Shown: in pieces, positions 34,653-45,627 of the stretch | Numbering within the stretch: the stretch's first letter is position 1 | How the letters are laid out: every line of letters begins with the position of its first letter | From: Beroe forskalii | Taxonomy: Eukaryota > Ctenophora > Nuda > Beroida > Beroidae | Assembly: GCA_011033025.1 (NCBI GenBank) | Contig: WFMF01000019.1 | Span: forward strand, 806,001 to 870,000 | Length of the DNA stretch: 64,000 bases | Direction of reading: 5' to 3' | The notes under the pieces: generated by a model | Database searches by the model: none | The model's input: only the letters and a program-made list of their open reading frames with translations | Told to the model about the DNA's origin: nothing | Position numbers and translations under genes: made by a program

Positions 34653-37600
34653 CTATGAACCGTCACCTATAAACGCATCCAGAGTTCCCTTCTGAGTTTT
34701 GGTCCTCCCACCCCTTGAGCCGCGCCCCCGTCCACGTGTGTTGCCACGCGACCCACGCGCGGCACGTGCGCGGCGTCCTCCTCTGGTACGTGGTGCAGAT
34801 CCACATCCACCAGTGTCCATAAGGTCGGGGTCAGAGTCCCGGTCAGAATCAGGCTCATCCGTCTGAAGTAGCGTGTTCTGGTTCAATTCTGTAACTTTTT
34901 TACATCTTTAATTCAAATATTTTTCTCCAATTGAAAAGTGAAATAATTAAAACCTAGGAGTCTCTAAAATTGATGACTATCCATGAAATAACCGGTATAA
35001 AAGTGAAAGATACACTCTTCCACTGACCTCTCCGCGAGCTTGCTTCTCCATCCTCCTCTTCTCCCATCTCTTCCGAGCTTCCTCCACGTCCTCCTTAGCA
35101 TCGTCTTCACGTGACATTACTGTCTTCCTTACACGCGTCTTCTCGTATAGATCTTCCTCTAACTCTAGAGAAGGGCTCAAGAGATTGAAGTTTAAACGAT
35201 ATAACTGATACGAGAGAATTGTAATCAGAAGCTTTCGAAAATCTTGTGATTATCGTCGTCAGAGAAGAGGTTAGGAGGAAATGAGCGGAAACAAGCTGGT
35301 AAATGAAAGGCATAAGATATTTATCCAACACTGAAATTATTACACGCAGTACAAAAATACAAAGAGATCTCAGGTCTGCGGTAAAATTAATAAGTTAATT
35401 GAACTTTAATTTGTGTTTTGTGTTGTACTTAGCTGACGGGGCGGTCCAGGAAACACAGCAATTAAGGAAAATATATACCATCTCTCCATTTACCTGGGTT
35501 GGTGTTCATTTTCAAGTACTTCATACACTGTTCCATTGCGAAGTCAATGTACTCAGTCACACTGTCGTTCTCCAGTTTCTCCACGTAATCCTCAGCTGCA
35601 ATGCCGAGACTTCGCTCCAAGAGGATTTCCAACTCCTTGTTCTCACCTTAGAAAAGTTTAAAGTGCAGGTTTTCTGTGGTTTTCAGTACAGATTTTCAGC
35701 TAAGTAATCAATTGAGTCTGAAAAGAGTCTTAAAAATCGGCCTTTACATTTTTACAGTAGAAAATTTCAGCTGATAGTTTTCAGTTAACTCCTGACACAA
35801 TCACATACCTGCCATGAATTCTAGAGCTATTGTGCTGGGACTTTTATATTTCCTTTCTTCTTCTTCGGGAGAAACATCTGAAAAGAGCACAATTTGAAGC
35901 ATTAAAAAAGCAATAAAAATATTGCAAATAAGTATTACTAAAAGTCGCTTCGAGCGATGGGACTGAGATACGGTGCATTGGGAAAAGTTGGAAGCGCTGG
36001 AAGAAAAAAATATTCTGATTTAGATGGGGCGTTAATTCAAATCCCTTAGAAATTATCTTCTGATGATTGATTGAGCTAAATTATTTTCTCTTACTGGGTC
36101 TCCTGCGGGAAGGGAAAGCAGGTCCAGCAGTAGCTGCATCCACCTCCTTCTGCTTAACCGGATAAGAGAATATCGTATCAAGTGTGGGGCTTATCAATCA
36201 AATCAAATCTATCTTACTGAGTTGATTGGGGTGGTGGTTCAGCTGCATCCACCTCCTTCTGCTTAACCGGATGGAGAATGTCTCGAGTGTTAGCTGCTCG
36301 GTCCTTGTACTCTATACCGAACTTAGCGGAGTTGATTGGGGTGGTGGTTTCAGGGTAGTGGTAACGTAGTCTAAGCAGTGGTAGCTCAGGGGATAGAGTG
36401 GTAACTGAGGGGATAGAGTGGTTACTAATCACTAAGGGGGGTTAGTGGTAACTAAGGGGATAGAGTGGTAAAAATAAAATAGAGTTATAACTGAGGGGAT
36501 CATATTGGAAAATTTTGATTTTAATCAACTGCGGGGAATGAGAAATATAAGTGAATTTAGATATTACATGATATTCGCAATATTAGATTTATCTAATATC
36601 ATCGATTAAAACTAACATTTCACATCTGAGTTTAATTCCAAGGTTTCAAATGTGAGAGTGAGTCATATAACGGAGTCTAAGCAGTGGTAGCTCAGGAGCG
36701 TTAGGGTTCTCCTCCTTCATCTGATTAGCTCGATCCAACATCTCATCTACATGAAACTGTAGGAAGGAGGTGATGGCTTTGTCTTCTTTAACTTCTTCCG
36801 GCTGTTGGAGGGAGAGAAGGATAAGATGAGAGAATCCAAGGATCTTTATTGACCAAGTCGGAGTGACAGTGGCGTTCGCGTTTATTTAGAGCTGCCGTCA
36901 AACATTTTCAACGTTTGAAACATATAAGTATCCCAACTCGCAACGCTAGCAATGTAGCAAGATGACATGACGCACACTGCACCAGCACTAAAGCACTAAC
37001 CAAGTTAACATCCTTGAAAATGAAGGGTCGGACAGTGGTAAGAGGAATTTTATTGAGACAAAAGTGTTTCTTCCAGATTTGCAGTTTGAAGCAGTGCTTG
37101 GGAAGAGTTTCTCCTTCTGAAAGTGATGTCGCAACACTCGAGCCAGGCTGAGGGGAAAGGGTCTGAATTATACAAGCAAGCAAATTACTTTAAGTTTAAG
37201 CAAATAACTTTAAGTTTATTAAGAACAATTCAAGGAACAAGAGTTGATTTATTTGTTTATTTTGGGTAGAGGACTGGATTTGGTTTTATAGTTTGTTATT
37301 ATTTTATTGCATTTTTAGAAAAGTAATGATCTAAGCAATAATTTTCCTATTCAAATTTCATTACGCTCTAACTGCTCCCACTGAAGCAAACCTGTAAGAT
37401 GTACGCGTTGATCGTCTCATTGAGGTTCAGCTCGGGTATACAGTCATGTTCGTGACCCCAGATAACCATGTCAATGAAGTCTGGCAGGTAGTCTTCAGGG
37501 ATGTAGGACGTGGGGGCTCCACGCTTCACATGGTTCTGGGAGGAAGAGAGGGTGTAAGATCAAAGAGTGAAAAGGTTTGAAAAATAGCCATTCCTTTTTA

Positions 37601-40600
37601 CAAAAACTAAAGAACAAGTTAAAAAGTTAAAATAAACAAGTTAAAATAAATAAGTTAAATTTCAGAACAAGTAACAAGTTAAAAGGTTAAAATAAAGTAT
37701 CACTGATGAAATCATCTACTTCACGGACCTACACTAAGAAACTTTATAATTTTCTAGCATATAATGATGAGACAAATACCTGGTGAATGACGAAGATGTT
37801 GAACCAGTCATCCTTGTCATTCTCCGGTCTCAGCACCTTCACTTTCTCGTCTTTGAACATCCGGTGGAGCCTGTGAAAGTGTAAAATAAGGATTTACTTG
37901 TGGAGCCTGTGAAAGTGGGAAATAAGGATTACTACGCCAAATTTATTAGAAATAAAACTATAGTACTGTGCTCTATGTAATGGAGAGCATTCATGAATTC
38001 TTGAATTGCAACATTTTAGAAGCCGCTTTTATGCTTTTAAATGTACCATTTCAATGCACAGAATATGAAAGATCATCCAACACAATTATGCATTCTCAAA
38101 TATTCAAGAGTGTGTAACCTCTCATCCCTGACACTGCCTAGGCCGTAGATAGCTAGTTTTGTAGGGCCCTTCCTTAGAAGAATGGGATGGATTGTGATCT
38201 CTTTCACGGTTGAAGCTTTGCCTGATGGGGATATAATCAGGATATTTTGTTCGTTTTATTGGATCGAATAAATTGAATTAAATGATAAACTCTTGCAAAC
38301 AGTATTAGTTAGTATTTACCTATCCAATATTTAATTCCTTCATTTAGTTCACCCAATCACACTGTTGACTAATCAGCGAGCAGGATTTTAATGATTTGCT
38401 TTATCTAAAATTGCAATTAACCGAAGTAGTTGAGGACTCCACTGGCGCTCAGCATGTCTAAAGCACAGAGGCCTTGGGGCCCGGCGGGGTCATCGTGGTT
38501 ACCATGGATACTGAAGACTGGGATCGCAACATTGAGATTGGGGTCCTCGTAGTTTACTCGCGGAAACTGACTGAAAACATTTCATTTAACCAAGAGGTGT
38601 ACATGCTTACATACATATTACACCCACAACCAAGTGTATACATTGCAAAATCATTCTAAAACGAGTGCAAAGCGAGTCCTGTACAAAGCTTATATATACT
38701 TATATGCTGATTTGATTTTAAGCGATTATGCCTTTTCGTCAACCATCATACAGTATAAAATGTGAAAAATGATAATGAGTAATGAAATAAAATTCACATT
38801 CACCTTCCCTCGAAGTTGACTGTCTGGTCTGACAGGAACTCTATCTGAATGGGCGTGTCCCCGAAGCAGTACTTGCGGAGAAGAGTGGTTGCTTTGTGGA
38901 CAGTGGCGCGGGAGGGTTTGTTGTCGTGGAATAGGTCCCCGCCCAGCAGAATCATGTCCACCTGAGAGATCAATAATAGGAGGGATTGGTACCGTTGCTA
39001 TGGAGAGTGGGTATTCGTTGCTATGGAGAGTTGGTATTCGTTGCTATGGAGAGTGGGCATTCGTTGCTATGGAGTGGGTATCGTTGCTATGGAGAGAGGG
39101 GTACCGTTGCTAAAGAGTGGGTATTCGTTGCTATAGAGTGAGTATTCGTTGCTATAAAGAGTGGGAATTCGTTGCTATAGAGTGGGTATCCGTTGCTATA
39201 GAGAGTGGGTATTCGCACGTGCAGAAAGGGAAGAGTGTACAGTTGAGTAGAGTGGTGAAATGTGTCATACCATATCCCCGATCATTTCTGGGGATATGGT
39301 AGAGGAGGTATATGGCGGAATTGGAAAATATAATCAATTATTTCCCGGAAAATGGGAGAATAGGCGGATTCCGCCAACTAAGCCTTTTATTGTCTTTACA
39401 TGTGTCATGGAAGGGAATTGTGGTATTGATTTCTTGAGATTATTTCACTGATTCCTAATCCCTGCCTAGAAAAAATGCCATAAAACAATAAAAAATACAG
39501 CTAGTACCGATGTAGTCTATTAAAGTATTGAAACTAATAAGGGGTCAATTGACTTATCAATTAAGTGTCCCAGGTCGAGTCAAATAATTGTATTGAAAGA
39601 ATTTTTTCCAATATAAAATTATCGGTTTTGTAGCCAACTTTTAATTAGCCAAGCAATATTGTCTTCTACCAAAGACAAAAGACCCAAAACATCGAAACCA
39701 CTATGTATTACCATTTACTTGTCTAGGCTCCAGGCAAGTCAAGTCTGGACAAAGGAGGAGAGGATGGAGGAATGAGAAAATTAAAAACAAAGCGGAATGA
39801 AAATTTGATAATTAGATGCCCTTGCTGAAAGAATTGTTCGCGTTAATGAGTTTTAAAGTTCTATTGTCTAATTTATAATAAAGTTATAAGATTGGCAACG
39901 TTGGGGCTTTTATTATTATATTCCTTTTAGTTCCAATTTCGGACAGTTATTTTCCTTCGCTTAAATCTTTTCCTCTGCGCACTTTATCACTAGAGCACAT
40001 CAAATCAGTCCTACATACTTTTCATTTGTGGGCTACGACTGGGAGTGACTTTTCTCGGTGTGCCATATTTACTTTTTCTATGATTTGATTCATATGCCCT
40101 GTTGCCAAGCGCTCAGTTATCTTCTGTTTGAACGATATAGAATATTTTCATCTAGTAATAGGGCGTTTCATAATTTCCCAACTAGAGAACTGTATATTGT
40201 TCGGGGTCAAAAGCTATCCTTTAGGACATTAAAAAGTGACAGAAAAAATTTTCAGACGAAAAAATTAATTTTAAGCACGTGCACAGGCCACAGCCATTTT
40301 TACCTGTAAAAATCATGATTTTCGGTAAAATGTTGCCCATCTCTTTTTCTGCTTGAGTTACATATTTCTAAGCTTCCCATCGTGTTTCAAGCGAAATTCT
40401 ATAGGTCAAAAATTTTTGACCTACGACCTTGTGAGTTATCACCGACTTTCATATGCCCATGGGGGCAGGCCAGAACTTTTAGTTTTGGAATTTCTGGAAA
40501 TTATTTTCACTTTTCATTTTTGGGGTAATTAAATCTTTTCTCGTCTGTGCAATTTTCACTTGAACAAATCAGTTCTAGTTGAAACATGTGGGCCATCGAA

Positions 40601-42077
40601 ATGAGCTCATCAAAAATCGGCCTTTTTTGAACATACATACATACTGCCTCATCACTACCTCATCATTTCGAAAACATACATACATACATACCCTAGTGAT
40701 GAGCTCATTTCTGAATGACCCGTAGTATAACCGTTGTCTTATAACGAACTAACCCTAGATTTGATGGCCAGGTAGCGCAGTGGTTAGGGCGTCGTACTTT
40801 CAATCGCGAGGTTGGTGGTTCGATTCCCGGCCTTTTTTCACCGTGCAGGGTGAGAACTCTCACCTAAGCAGCCACACGGTTCACTCAGCCGAGCGTACAG
40901 GAAACTGTGCGGAGGGTTAAATGAGGAGCTGCCCATTGCAGCGAAGTCTCGGGCGAAGAAAGTATATGGATTACACTTCCTTAACCGTCGATTCCTGTCA
41001 TTGCTGCAGCTGTTGGAATAGAAGTAAAACCTTCGAAATAAAAAAAAAATGAAACTGATGTGTACAGTCGCCATATCACTGATGATTCTGGTGGTTGCGA
41101 ACGCCAGAAGCCTACCCCCCATTCCAGAGTACATGGACTATAACCACGACATAGTCCGAGAAAAGAAGGATTTACCCCCGATTCCAGAGTACATGGACTA
41201 TAACCACGACATAGTCCTAGAAAAGAGGGAAATCCCCGCGGAGCGATTTCTTGAATATTTCATCTAAACTACAGTGACTCCTTTCTTCGGAAATACGAAC
41301 ACTGTTAATTCGCTGAATAGAGTAGAGCTTTAAGTAGTTCTTAGTATTTTAGCCTTTGCTTGCCCAAATTTTATATTTTCAAAATGTAGTTGAAGTAAAA
41401 GTTTAGATTTTAATTCTTAACAATTATAAATTACTCATTGTCTTAATTGGTCACCATTTCAAATGTTTTATAAGTTAATTACGATTAAAAAATAGTAGAA
41501 TGACTAAAAATACACTGTATGCTGTCATGATATTGACCCTAGATACTTTCATACGACCAGAAAATCAATCAGTGCAGCACACTGGTGACAAATTCAGCAT
41601 CACAGTCGCTGATTAGTGAATACCTATCGAAGTTTGGACTATGCAAGATTTAAACTCTACAATCTACAGGAACAAGTACCAATCAACTATATTTCATCAT
41701 TTCTGTAATATCAGTTGATGTGCAAACCTTTTGGTGAACAGCATGCTGCAAGACTTCCTCAAATGCAATAAAACTGTCTTCACCCCTAATAGGGTCATCC
41801 TCTGCATACCCAAGGTGGTTATCTGTAGTAACACAACTTAAATTTAACAAAAATATCTAAACATAGATTAAAGATAACAAATACAAAACTTGTGTTTCAA
41901 GTTCAACATCACAGGCGAATCATCAGTTCACTAAAATCTTGTAGAAAAATGGTTCTTCCCATATGGTTAAAATCTTAAAACACCCAACAGTATCTGTGTT
42001 GAAATCGGTTGGTAACCTGTAGCAACTAGAATGGAGAGGGATTCTTCTTCAGGAGGATTCTCATATCCCTCAGACAT
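34653..42077 (-). CDS. MRE11: Double-strand-break repair nuclease MRE11
   Basis: The Mn-dependent exo/endonuclease of the MRE11-RAD50-NBS1 complex. Exons: 42077-42017 (ILVAT), 41822-41728 ([18 protein letters not shown]), 38961-38804 ([18 protein letters not shown]), 38570-38422 ([10 protein letters not shown]), 38221-38119 ([12 protein letters not shown]), 37870-37780 (WFNIFVIHQ), 37535-37392 ([12 protein letters not shown]), 37147-37001 ([13 protein letters not shown]), 36801-36672, 36404-36218, a probable 8-base microexon near 36100, 35877-35809, 35646-35494, 35164-35028, 34877-34653. They sum to 1857 bases in one frame (618 residues; human about 708). All metal-binding motifs (DxH, GD, GNHD, H, GHEH) are intact. 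The last exon is a Gly/Arg-rich GAR segment ([10 protein letters not shown]) ending near TLDAFI, as in vertebrates. Border choices between 36672 and 35877 are the least certain. Confidence 0.95.
35175..35262 (+). repeat. Dispersed repeat, copy 2 (copy 1 at 140-227)
   Basis: It starts 11 bases from the 5' border of the MRE11 exon 35164-35028, so on the minus strand it supplies the intron sequence just before the CTTCTCTAG acceptor. Confidence 0.75.
36370..36480 (-). repeat. Minisatellite in MRE11 intron and exon border
   Basis: GGGGATAGAGTGGTAACTGA and close variants repeat about five times. The array runs from the intron into the exon at 36404-36218, where it encodes [11 protein letters not shown]-type sequence. 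A 24-base block containing TCTAAGCAGTGGTAGCTCAG recurs at 36673. Confidence 0.7.
38988..39215 (+). repeat. Minisatellite, about 23-bp unit x 10
   Basis: TTCGTTGCTATGGAGAGTGG repeats with small changes about ten times in MRE11 intron 2, right after exon 3. Any open frame here is a by-product of the repeat. Confidence 0.9.
39269..39300. repeat. Perfect hairpin, 11-bp stem
   Basis: ACCATATCCCC, ten bases, GGGGATATGGT, in MRE11 intron 2. A half copy of the TAGGCGG element (GAATAGGCGGATTCCGCC) lies at about 39358. The remainder of the intron to 40760 has only CATA microsatellites near 40640-40700. Confidence 0.75.
40764..41048 (+). mobile_element. Full-length tRNA-derived SINE with A tail
   Basis: The head TGGCCAGGTAGCGCAGTGG holds the A box TAGCGCAGTGG (40773-40783), and GGTTCGATTCC (40817-40827) is a perfect B box; the head ends CCCGGCC as a tRNA-like acceptor half. 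A body of about 200 bases (GTGCAGGGTGAGAACTCTC ..., GGATTACACTTCCTTAACC) follows, and the element ends in about ten A residues at 41040-41050. A target duplication was not found. The A tail runs directly into the start codon of the next gene. Confidence 0.9.
41049..41267 (+). CDS. Small secreted tandem-repeat peptide precursor (neuropeptide/hormone-like), nested in MRE11 intron 2
   Basis: 72 residues. [19 protein letters not shown] is a classic signal peptide (basic start, hydrophobic core, A-x-A end). The mature part holds two copies of [15 protein letters not shown], separated by REKKD and followed by LEKRE, so dibasic KK and KR sites bracket the repeats as in peptide prohormones; the tail is [12 protein letters not shown]. 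The two repeats are exactly 60-base DNA units (41111-41170, 41171-41230) with about 37 identical consecutive bases, a recent duplication. Tyrosines lie among acidic residues, a context that permits sulfation (inference). There is no amidation glycine before the basic pairs and no cysteine, so this is not a disulfide toxin or defensin type. The gene is single-exon, opposite in strand to MRE11. I do not recognise a family. Expression is unproven. Confidence 0.7.
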   Translation: MKLMCTVAISLMILVVANARSLPPIPEYMDYNHDIVREKKDLPPIPEYMDYNHDIVLEKREIPAERFLEYFI

Positions 42078-42356
42078 CGAGCTGGAAGCAGAAGTGAAAC
42101 CTTAAGATGGCAGCTTATTAAATCACAATGGCAGAAGACCAAGCTTAAATTTTGACTTGATGATATTCCACAATTTCACAATACCACAAGATCTGTTGAA
42201 CATTTAGCAGAAATAATTGATACCAATTTTAGCTCAAATAATGGGTCTTTAATTGATCCAATTTCTACCTATCAAACAAATTTATAGCTAAAACTCTAAA
42301 ATACATTCAATAAGATATTAATAAATATTATATGCCTAACTTGTCATCTTCTAATC
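42078..42356. other. Short intergenic region before MRE11
   Basis: About 280 AT-rich bases between the glycosidase/kinase stop and the MRE11 start must hold a 3' UTR and the MRE11 promoter. No specific site is identified. Confidence 0.4.
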
Positions 42357-44444
42357 TTAAACCATATCAATGTCAGAAAAGTCAAATTTTCCTCTGAATA
42401 AAATTTGTGACTCCCATTGTAAATGTTTCCACCTATCTAAAACATTAGAAACATGCCCCATTTTAATCTCAGGGCTTACAGTTTCAAATACTTGTAGACT
42501 CTCCCATGCACAAACAGAACCTATCTTCAAGCACGTTTCCAAACATTGTCCTTTGTTGAGTGCTGCAAAAAATCCCCCAAGAAATGAGTCCCCTGCTCCA
42601 CTGCTTGATACAACAGAGATATCTCTTGGTGCACGAGGTAGGTAGAGGAGTTCAAGCAGCCCATCTGAAGATAACTGACAGTATAAGACACCCTGCTCAC
42701 CAAGTGTTGTTAATACAGCTCGGTATTTAGTTTTGGTGCACATTATCTGAAGACACCTCAGCATATTGATCACAACCTCTTTCAAATCTTCTGGAACATG
42801 AAATGAAGATGGTAGCTTAAAACATTCTGATGGTTCTGTAAATATCAATGAAAGTTCTGATATATTAGGAGTCACCATTGAGGCCATTCCCAATAATCCT
42901 GATTCAACAAATGTCTGAAATTTTTTTGGAGCAGTTGGTTCAATAACTAATGGTACATTTGATTCCGAACATTTCTGAGCAACACTTAATGCTGTACTGA
43001 GTGGAATGTCGCAATCTATGATTACATAAGAAGAGTCTTGGATGTCTGAATCTGAAATTAAATCTTCAATAATATGGGAATGCGATGAAAAGTCACAAAC
43101 ACCACCCAGCACATTTCCACTTTTGACAAGTAACTGAGCCACAGGAGTTGATACCCCTTCTATGACTTCAATTTGATTAGTGACCATACCAGAGTTACCA
43201 CAAAGCTCAAGAGCCATTTTTCCAAGCTTGTCATCCCCAACGATACTAATTAATGAGCTAGATGTACCACACCTTGTGAGACATTCAGCAACATTGCGTC
43301 CAACACCTCCCACCACATGATTTATAGACCCATCAGCTAAGTCTTTCCCAGCACTTACTTCACTTAATTTGGCACAAACAATGTCAACGTTAATGGCACC
43401 AACCACAAGAATCCTTTTTTCAGTGACTTCGTTTTTATCTGAGAATAGAGGTTTATCTTTGTGTAAGAGATTTGCCAATTCAGAGGCAATCTTACTGCCT
43501 ACTAACACATTATTATTGACTAATGCCAAATTTGTTTGTAATGACCGACCATCAGTCAACTCAGATACTCTTCCAAGCAGGAATGGGGTAATTGCATGCC
43601 CATTAACATTTTGTTGTTCGGCTTCTTGAAGGGCAATTGATATTGCAGATTCTATTTCTAAGCCATCTGTAGCATATTCATTTGGAATGGGGACAGCAAT
43701 AATAATTCCAGAGTTGAGCTTCAATTTTTTGTTGGTTAATATCAATTCAGCTGCCTCTTTAGCATCACAGACATTTGTATGGGAAAAATAGCCACTATTT
43801 GCTGTAAAGAAAGCAGGAAATTCTCTTGTTTTTCCAAATGTAGCAACAGTAACTCCCTGTGTTTCTAAAACCTCAAGTGTCCTAGGTATATCAAGAATAG
43901 ATTTGACACCAGCACACACCACAGTGACAGGAGTTCTTCCTAATTCTGTAAGATCTGCACTGATATCAAGGGTATCTTGTCCACCACGGTGCACACCACC
44001 AATCCCTCCAGTAGCAAATACATCAATGTTATGCTGGTGAGCTAAGAGCATTGTTCCACTTACTGTTGTCCCACCAGTAAGAAGCTTTTGGATGGTAGGT
44101 GCTAAGTCTCTCCTAGATATTTTGACATAGTTCCTATCTCCATTTGATATATATGCAAGTTCTTCATCAGAAAGACCAATTTTAACTTTCCCATTAATGA
44201 CACCAATAGTTGCAGGAGTTACTTTTTCATTATGGCATATCTGTTGCACATTTTTTGCCATTTCAAAATTATATGGTATTGGTAGGCCATGTGTAATGAT
44301 AGTTGATTCTAAAGCAAGGACAGGAGCTTTTTTCTGTAAAGCTTGTGACACTTCATCAGATAAAAATGTATAGATATGCCTCGAAATATTTTTCTGGAAA
44401 ATATTTGGTGGCCACCTTATTTTTCTGGTCACCATATTGATCAT
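42357..44444 (-). CDS. Pseudouridine-5'-phosphate glycosidase / PfkB carbohydrate kinase fusion (695 residues)
   Basis: A bifunctional enzyme for pseudouridine breakdown: the kinase half phosphorylates pseudouridine and the glycosidase half splits pseudouridine 5'-phosphate to uracil and ribose 5-phosphate. Residues about 35-330 are PsuG-like (LALESTIITHGLPIP, TGGTTVSGTMLLAH, FATGGIGGVHRGGQDTLDIS, VVCAGVKSILDI with the catalytic lysine, ANSGYFSH). Residues about 345-690 are PfkB-like (ILVVGAINVDIVCA start, GGVGRNVAECLTRCG, and the SSGAGDSFLGGF anion hole with the catalytic Asp). The basic N-terminus (MINMVTRKIRWPPNIFQKNI) could be a mitochondrial presequence. The gene is intronless, complete, and ends 280 bases upstream of the MRE11 start on the same strand. 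Such fusions are known in several invertebrates and fungi; mammals lack them. Confidence 0.95.
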   Translation of the reverse strand: MINMVTRKIRWPPNIFQKNISRHIYTFLSDEVSQALQKKAPVLALESTIITHGLPIPYNFEMAKNVQQICHNEKVTPATIGVINGKVKIGLSDEELAYISNGDRNYVKISRRDLAPTIQKLLTGGTTVSGTMLLAHQHNIDVFATGGIGGVHRGGQDTLDISADLTELGRTPVTVVCAGVKSILDIPRTLEVLETQGVTVATFGKTREFPAFFTANSGYFSHTNVCDAKEAAELILTNKKLKLNSGIIIAVPIPNEYATDGLEIESAISIALQEAEQQNVNGHAITPFLLGRVSELTDGRSLQTNLALVNNNVLVGSKIASELANLLHKDKPLFSDKNEVTEKRILVVGAINVDIVCAKLSEVSAGKDLADGSINHVVGGVGRNVAECLTRCGTSSSLISIVGDDKLGKMALELCGNSGMVTNQIEVIEGVSTPVAQLLVKSGNVLGGVCDFSSHSHIIEDLISDSDIQDSSYVIIDCDIPLSTALSVAQKCSESNVPLVIEPTAPKKFQTFVESGLLGMASMVTPNISELSLIFTEPSECFKLPSSFHVPEDLKEVVINMLRCLQIMCTKTKYRAVLTTLGEQGVLYCQLSSDGLLELLYLPRAPRDISVVSSSGAGDSFLGGFFAALNKGQCLETCLKIGSVCAWESLQVFETVSPEIKMGHVSNVLDRWKHLQWESQILFRGKFDFSDIDMV

Positions 44445-44994
44445 ACTTCTGAACCATGCCTATAGGAAATATAGTGATGAATTTAAATCAAGTCATTCTT
44501 AGAAGAAGGTTAATATGAAATTAGAGCAAAATAAATCTGAGCAAATTATCTGATGACATTAATATGTTCTTAAGAAGAAGTATGATCATCTTTCATTGCA
44601 GTAAAGGGTTAAATTAAGTAAGAAAAAAATAAAATGAATTTAAACACCCCAAAAGCTGAGGTAGGTATTGGACTGAAGACACCTGCACACCACTCATCTT
44701 GGTGTGACACACTTAGATCCTGCTGCTCTCCACATTGCATTCCTAAAGGGATCATGAAACATGTTGGCGTTCAAGTACGGAGTTGGGGAAAGTCTTGCAG
44801 ATTGATGTCTTGAAGAAAGATTTCTTTTTGTTCTGAACATAATTACATTTATCTTCTTAACAATAAATAACTTCTAACGAAAATATCAGAATTTACTCAG
44901 ATATTATTGAAACAATGCAACTCTTTAGTACAACGCCACTGAAGCAACTGAAAAATTATTAAGGTAATAGAAATTAAACATGCTATGCCCTCGG

Positions 44995-45627
44995 CTAGTT
45001 AGTAAGGTCAAGTTGGGCCTGTTCTTTCATTACTTTAGTCACATGGAATATAGACCCATGACCTGGGATGATAGAATCTGAGAGTAATAATACTTTATTC
45101 CGATGTTTCGTCTGAAGAAATTCATTTTCTGAACCAGCTTCTTTCCATATATGTGGATTGTTTATATCATCTACATTTTCAAAGAGATCTCCCGCAATAC
45201 AAATCAATCCCTCATTAGTATTCACTACAACACTAATACTATCAAGTGTATGACCTGGTGTAGGTAAAATGTATAAATTATTTCCATCAAGTGGATATAT
45301 GTTGCCACCCTTGAAATCATGCTCAAAATACTGGTCTTGTTTATATATAGAATGCCCTACAATGTGTAAAACAGCAGAAGTGAATAGATTGTTATTCCCA
45401 ACATGGTCTGGATGTCCATGGGTACAAATGACATGTGTTATATCATCACATGCCAATCCCTCCCTACTTAGAGTTGTTGTTAGAAGAGCTCTGTCCCAAG
45501 GGGATAAAGTATCCACAATAATATTCAATTCATGCCCTGATATGAGTGTACAGGTCCCATTTGCTGACATGGAACCATCAGGATTGCTGAAGGAGTATCC
45601 ATTTTGCAATACCTTAACTTGATACAT
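44995..45627 (-). CDS. MBLAC1: Metallo-beta-lactamase domain-containing protein 1 (MBLAC1)
   Basis: A 210-residue, single-exon metallo-hydrolase. The metal-binding motifs are complete: THGHPDHVGN (HxHxDH, residues about 69-78), LPTPGHTLDSIS, AGDLFEN, and IIPGHGSIF near the C-terminus. The length and the early VKVLQNGYSF and NGTCTLI strings match MBLAC1, a stand-alone MBL-fold protein for which RNA nuclease activity on histone pre-mRNA has been reported in mammals. The neighbour downstream on the same strand is the glycosidase/kinase gene, 550 bases away; that gap (44445-44994) shows nothing else. There is no signal peptide. Confidence 0.93.
   Translation of the reverse strand: MYQVKVLQNGYSFSNPDGSMSANGTCTLISGHELNIIVDTLSPWDRALLTTTLSREGLACDDITHVICTHGHPDHVGNNNLFTSAVLHIVGHSIYKQDQYFEHDFKGGNIYPLDGNNLYILPTPGHTLDSISVVVNTNEGLICIAGDLFENVDDINNPHIWKEAGSENEFLQTKHRNKVLLLSDSIIPGHGSIFHVTKVMKEQAQLDLTN

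Noticed and set aside
38889-39302. Plus-strand frames with [13 protein letters not shown]-type repeats
   Set aside because: They are translations of the 23-bp minisatellite in MRE11 intron 2.
40764-40840. Functional tRNA gene
   Set aside because: A and B boxes are good, but it continues into a SINE body and A tail and the acceptor and anticodon arms do not pair properly.
40838-41134. 98-codon minus-strand frame opposite the peptide gene
   Set aside because: It reads the complement of the SINE and of the signal-peptide region; the plus-strand frame explains the sequence better.
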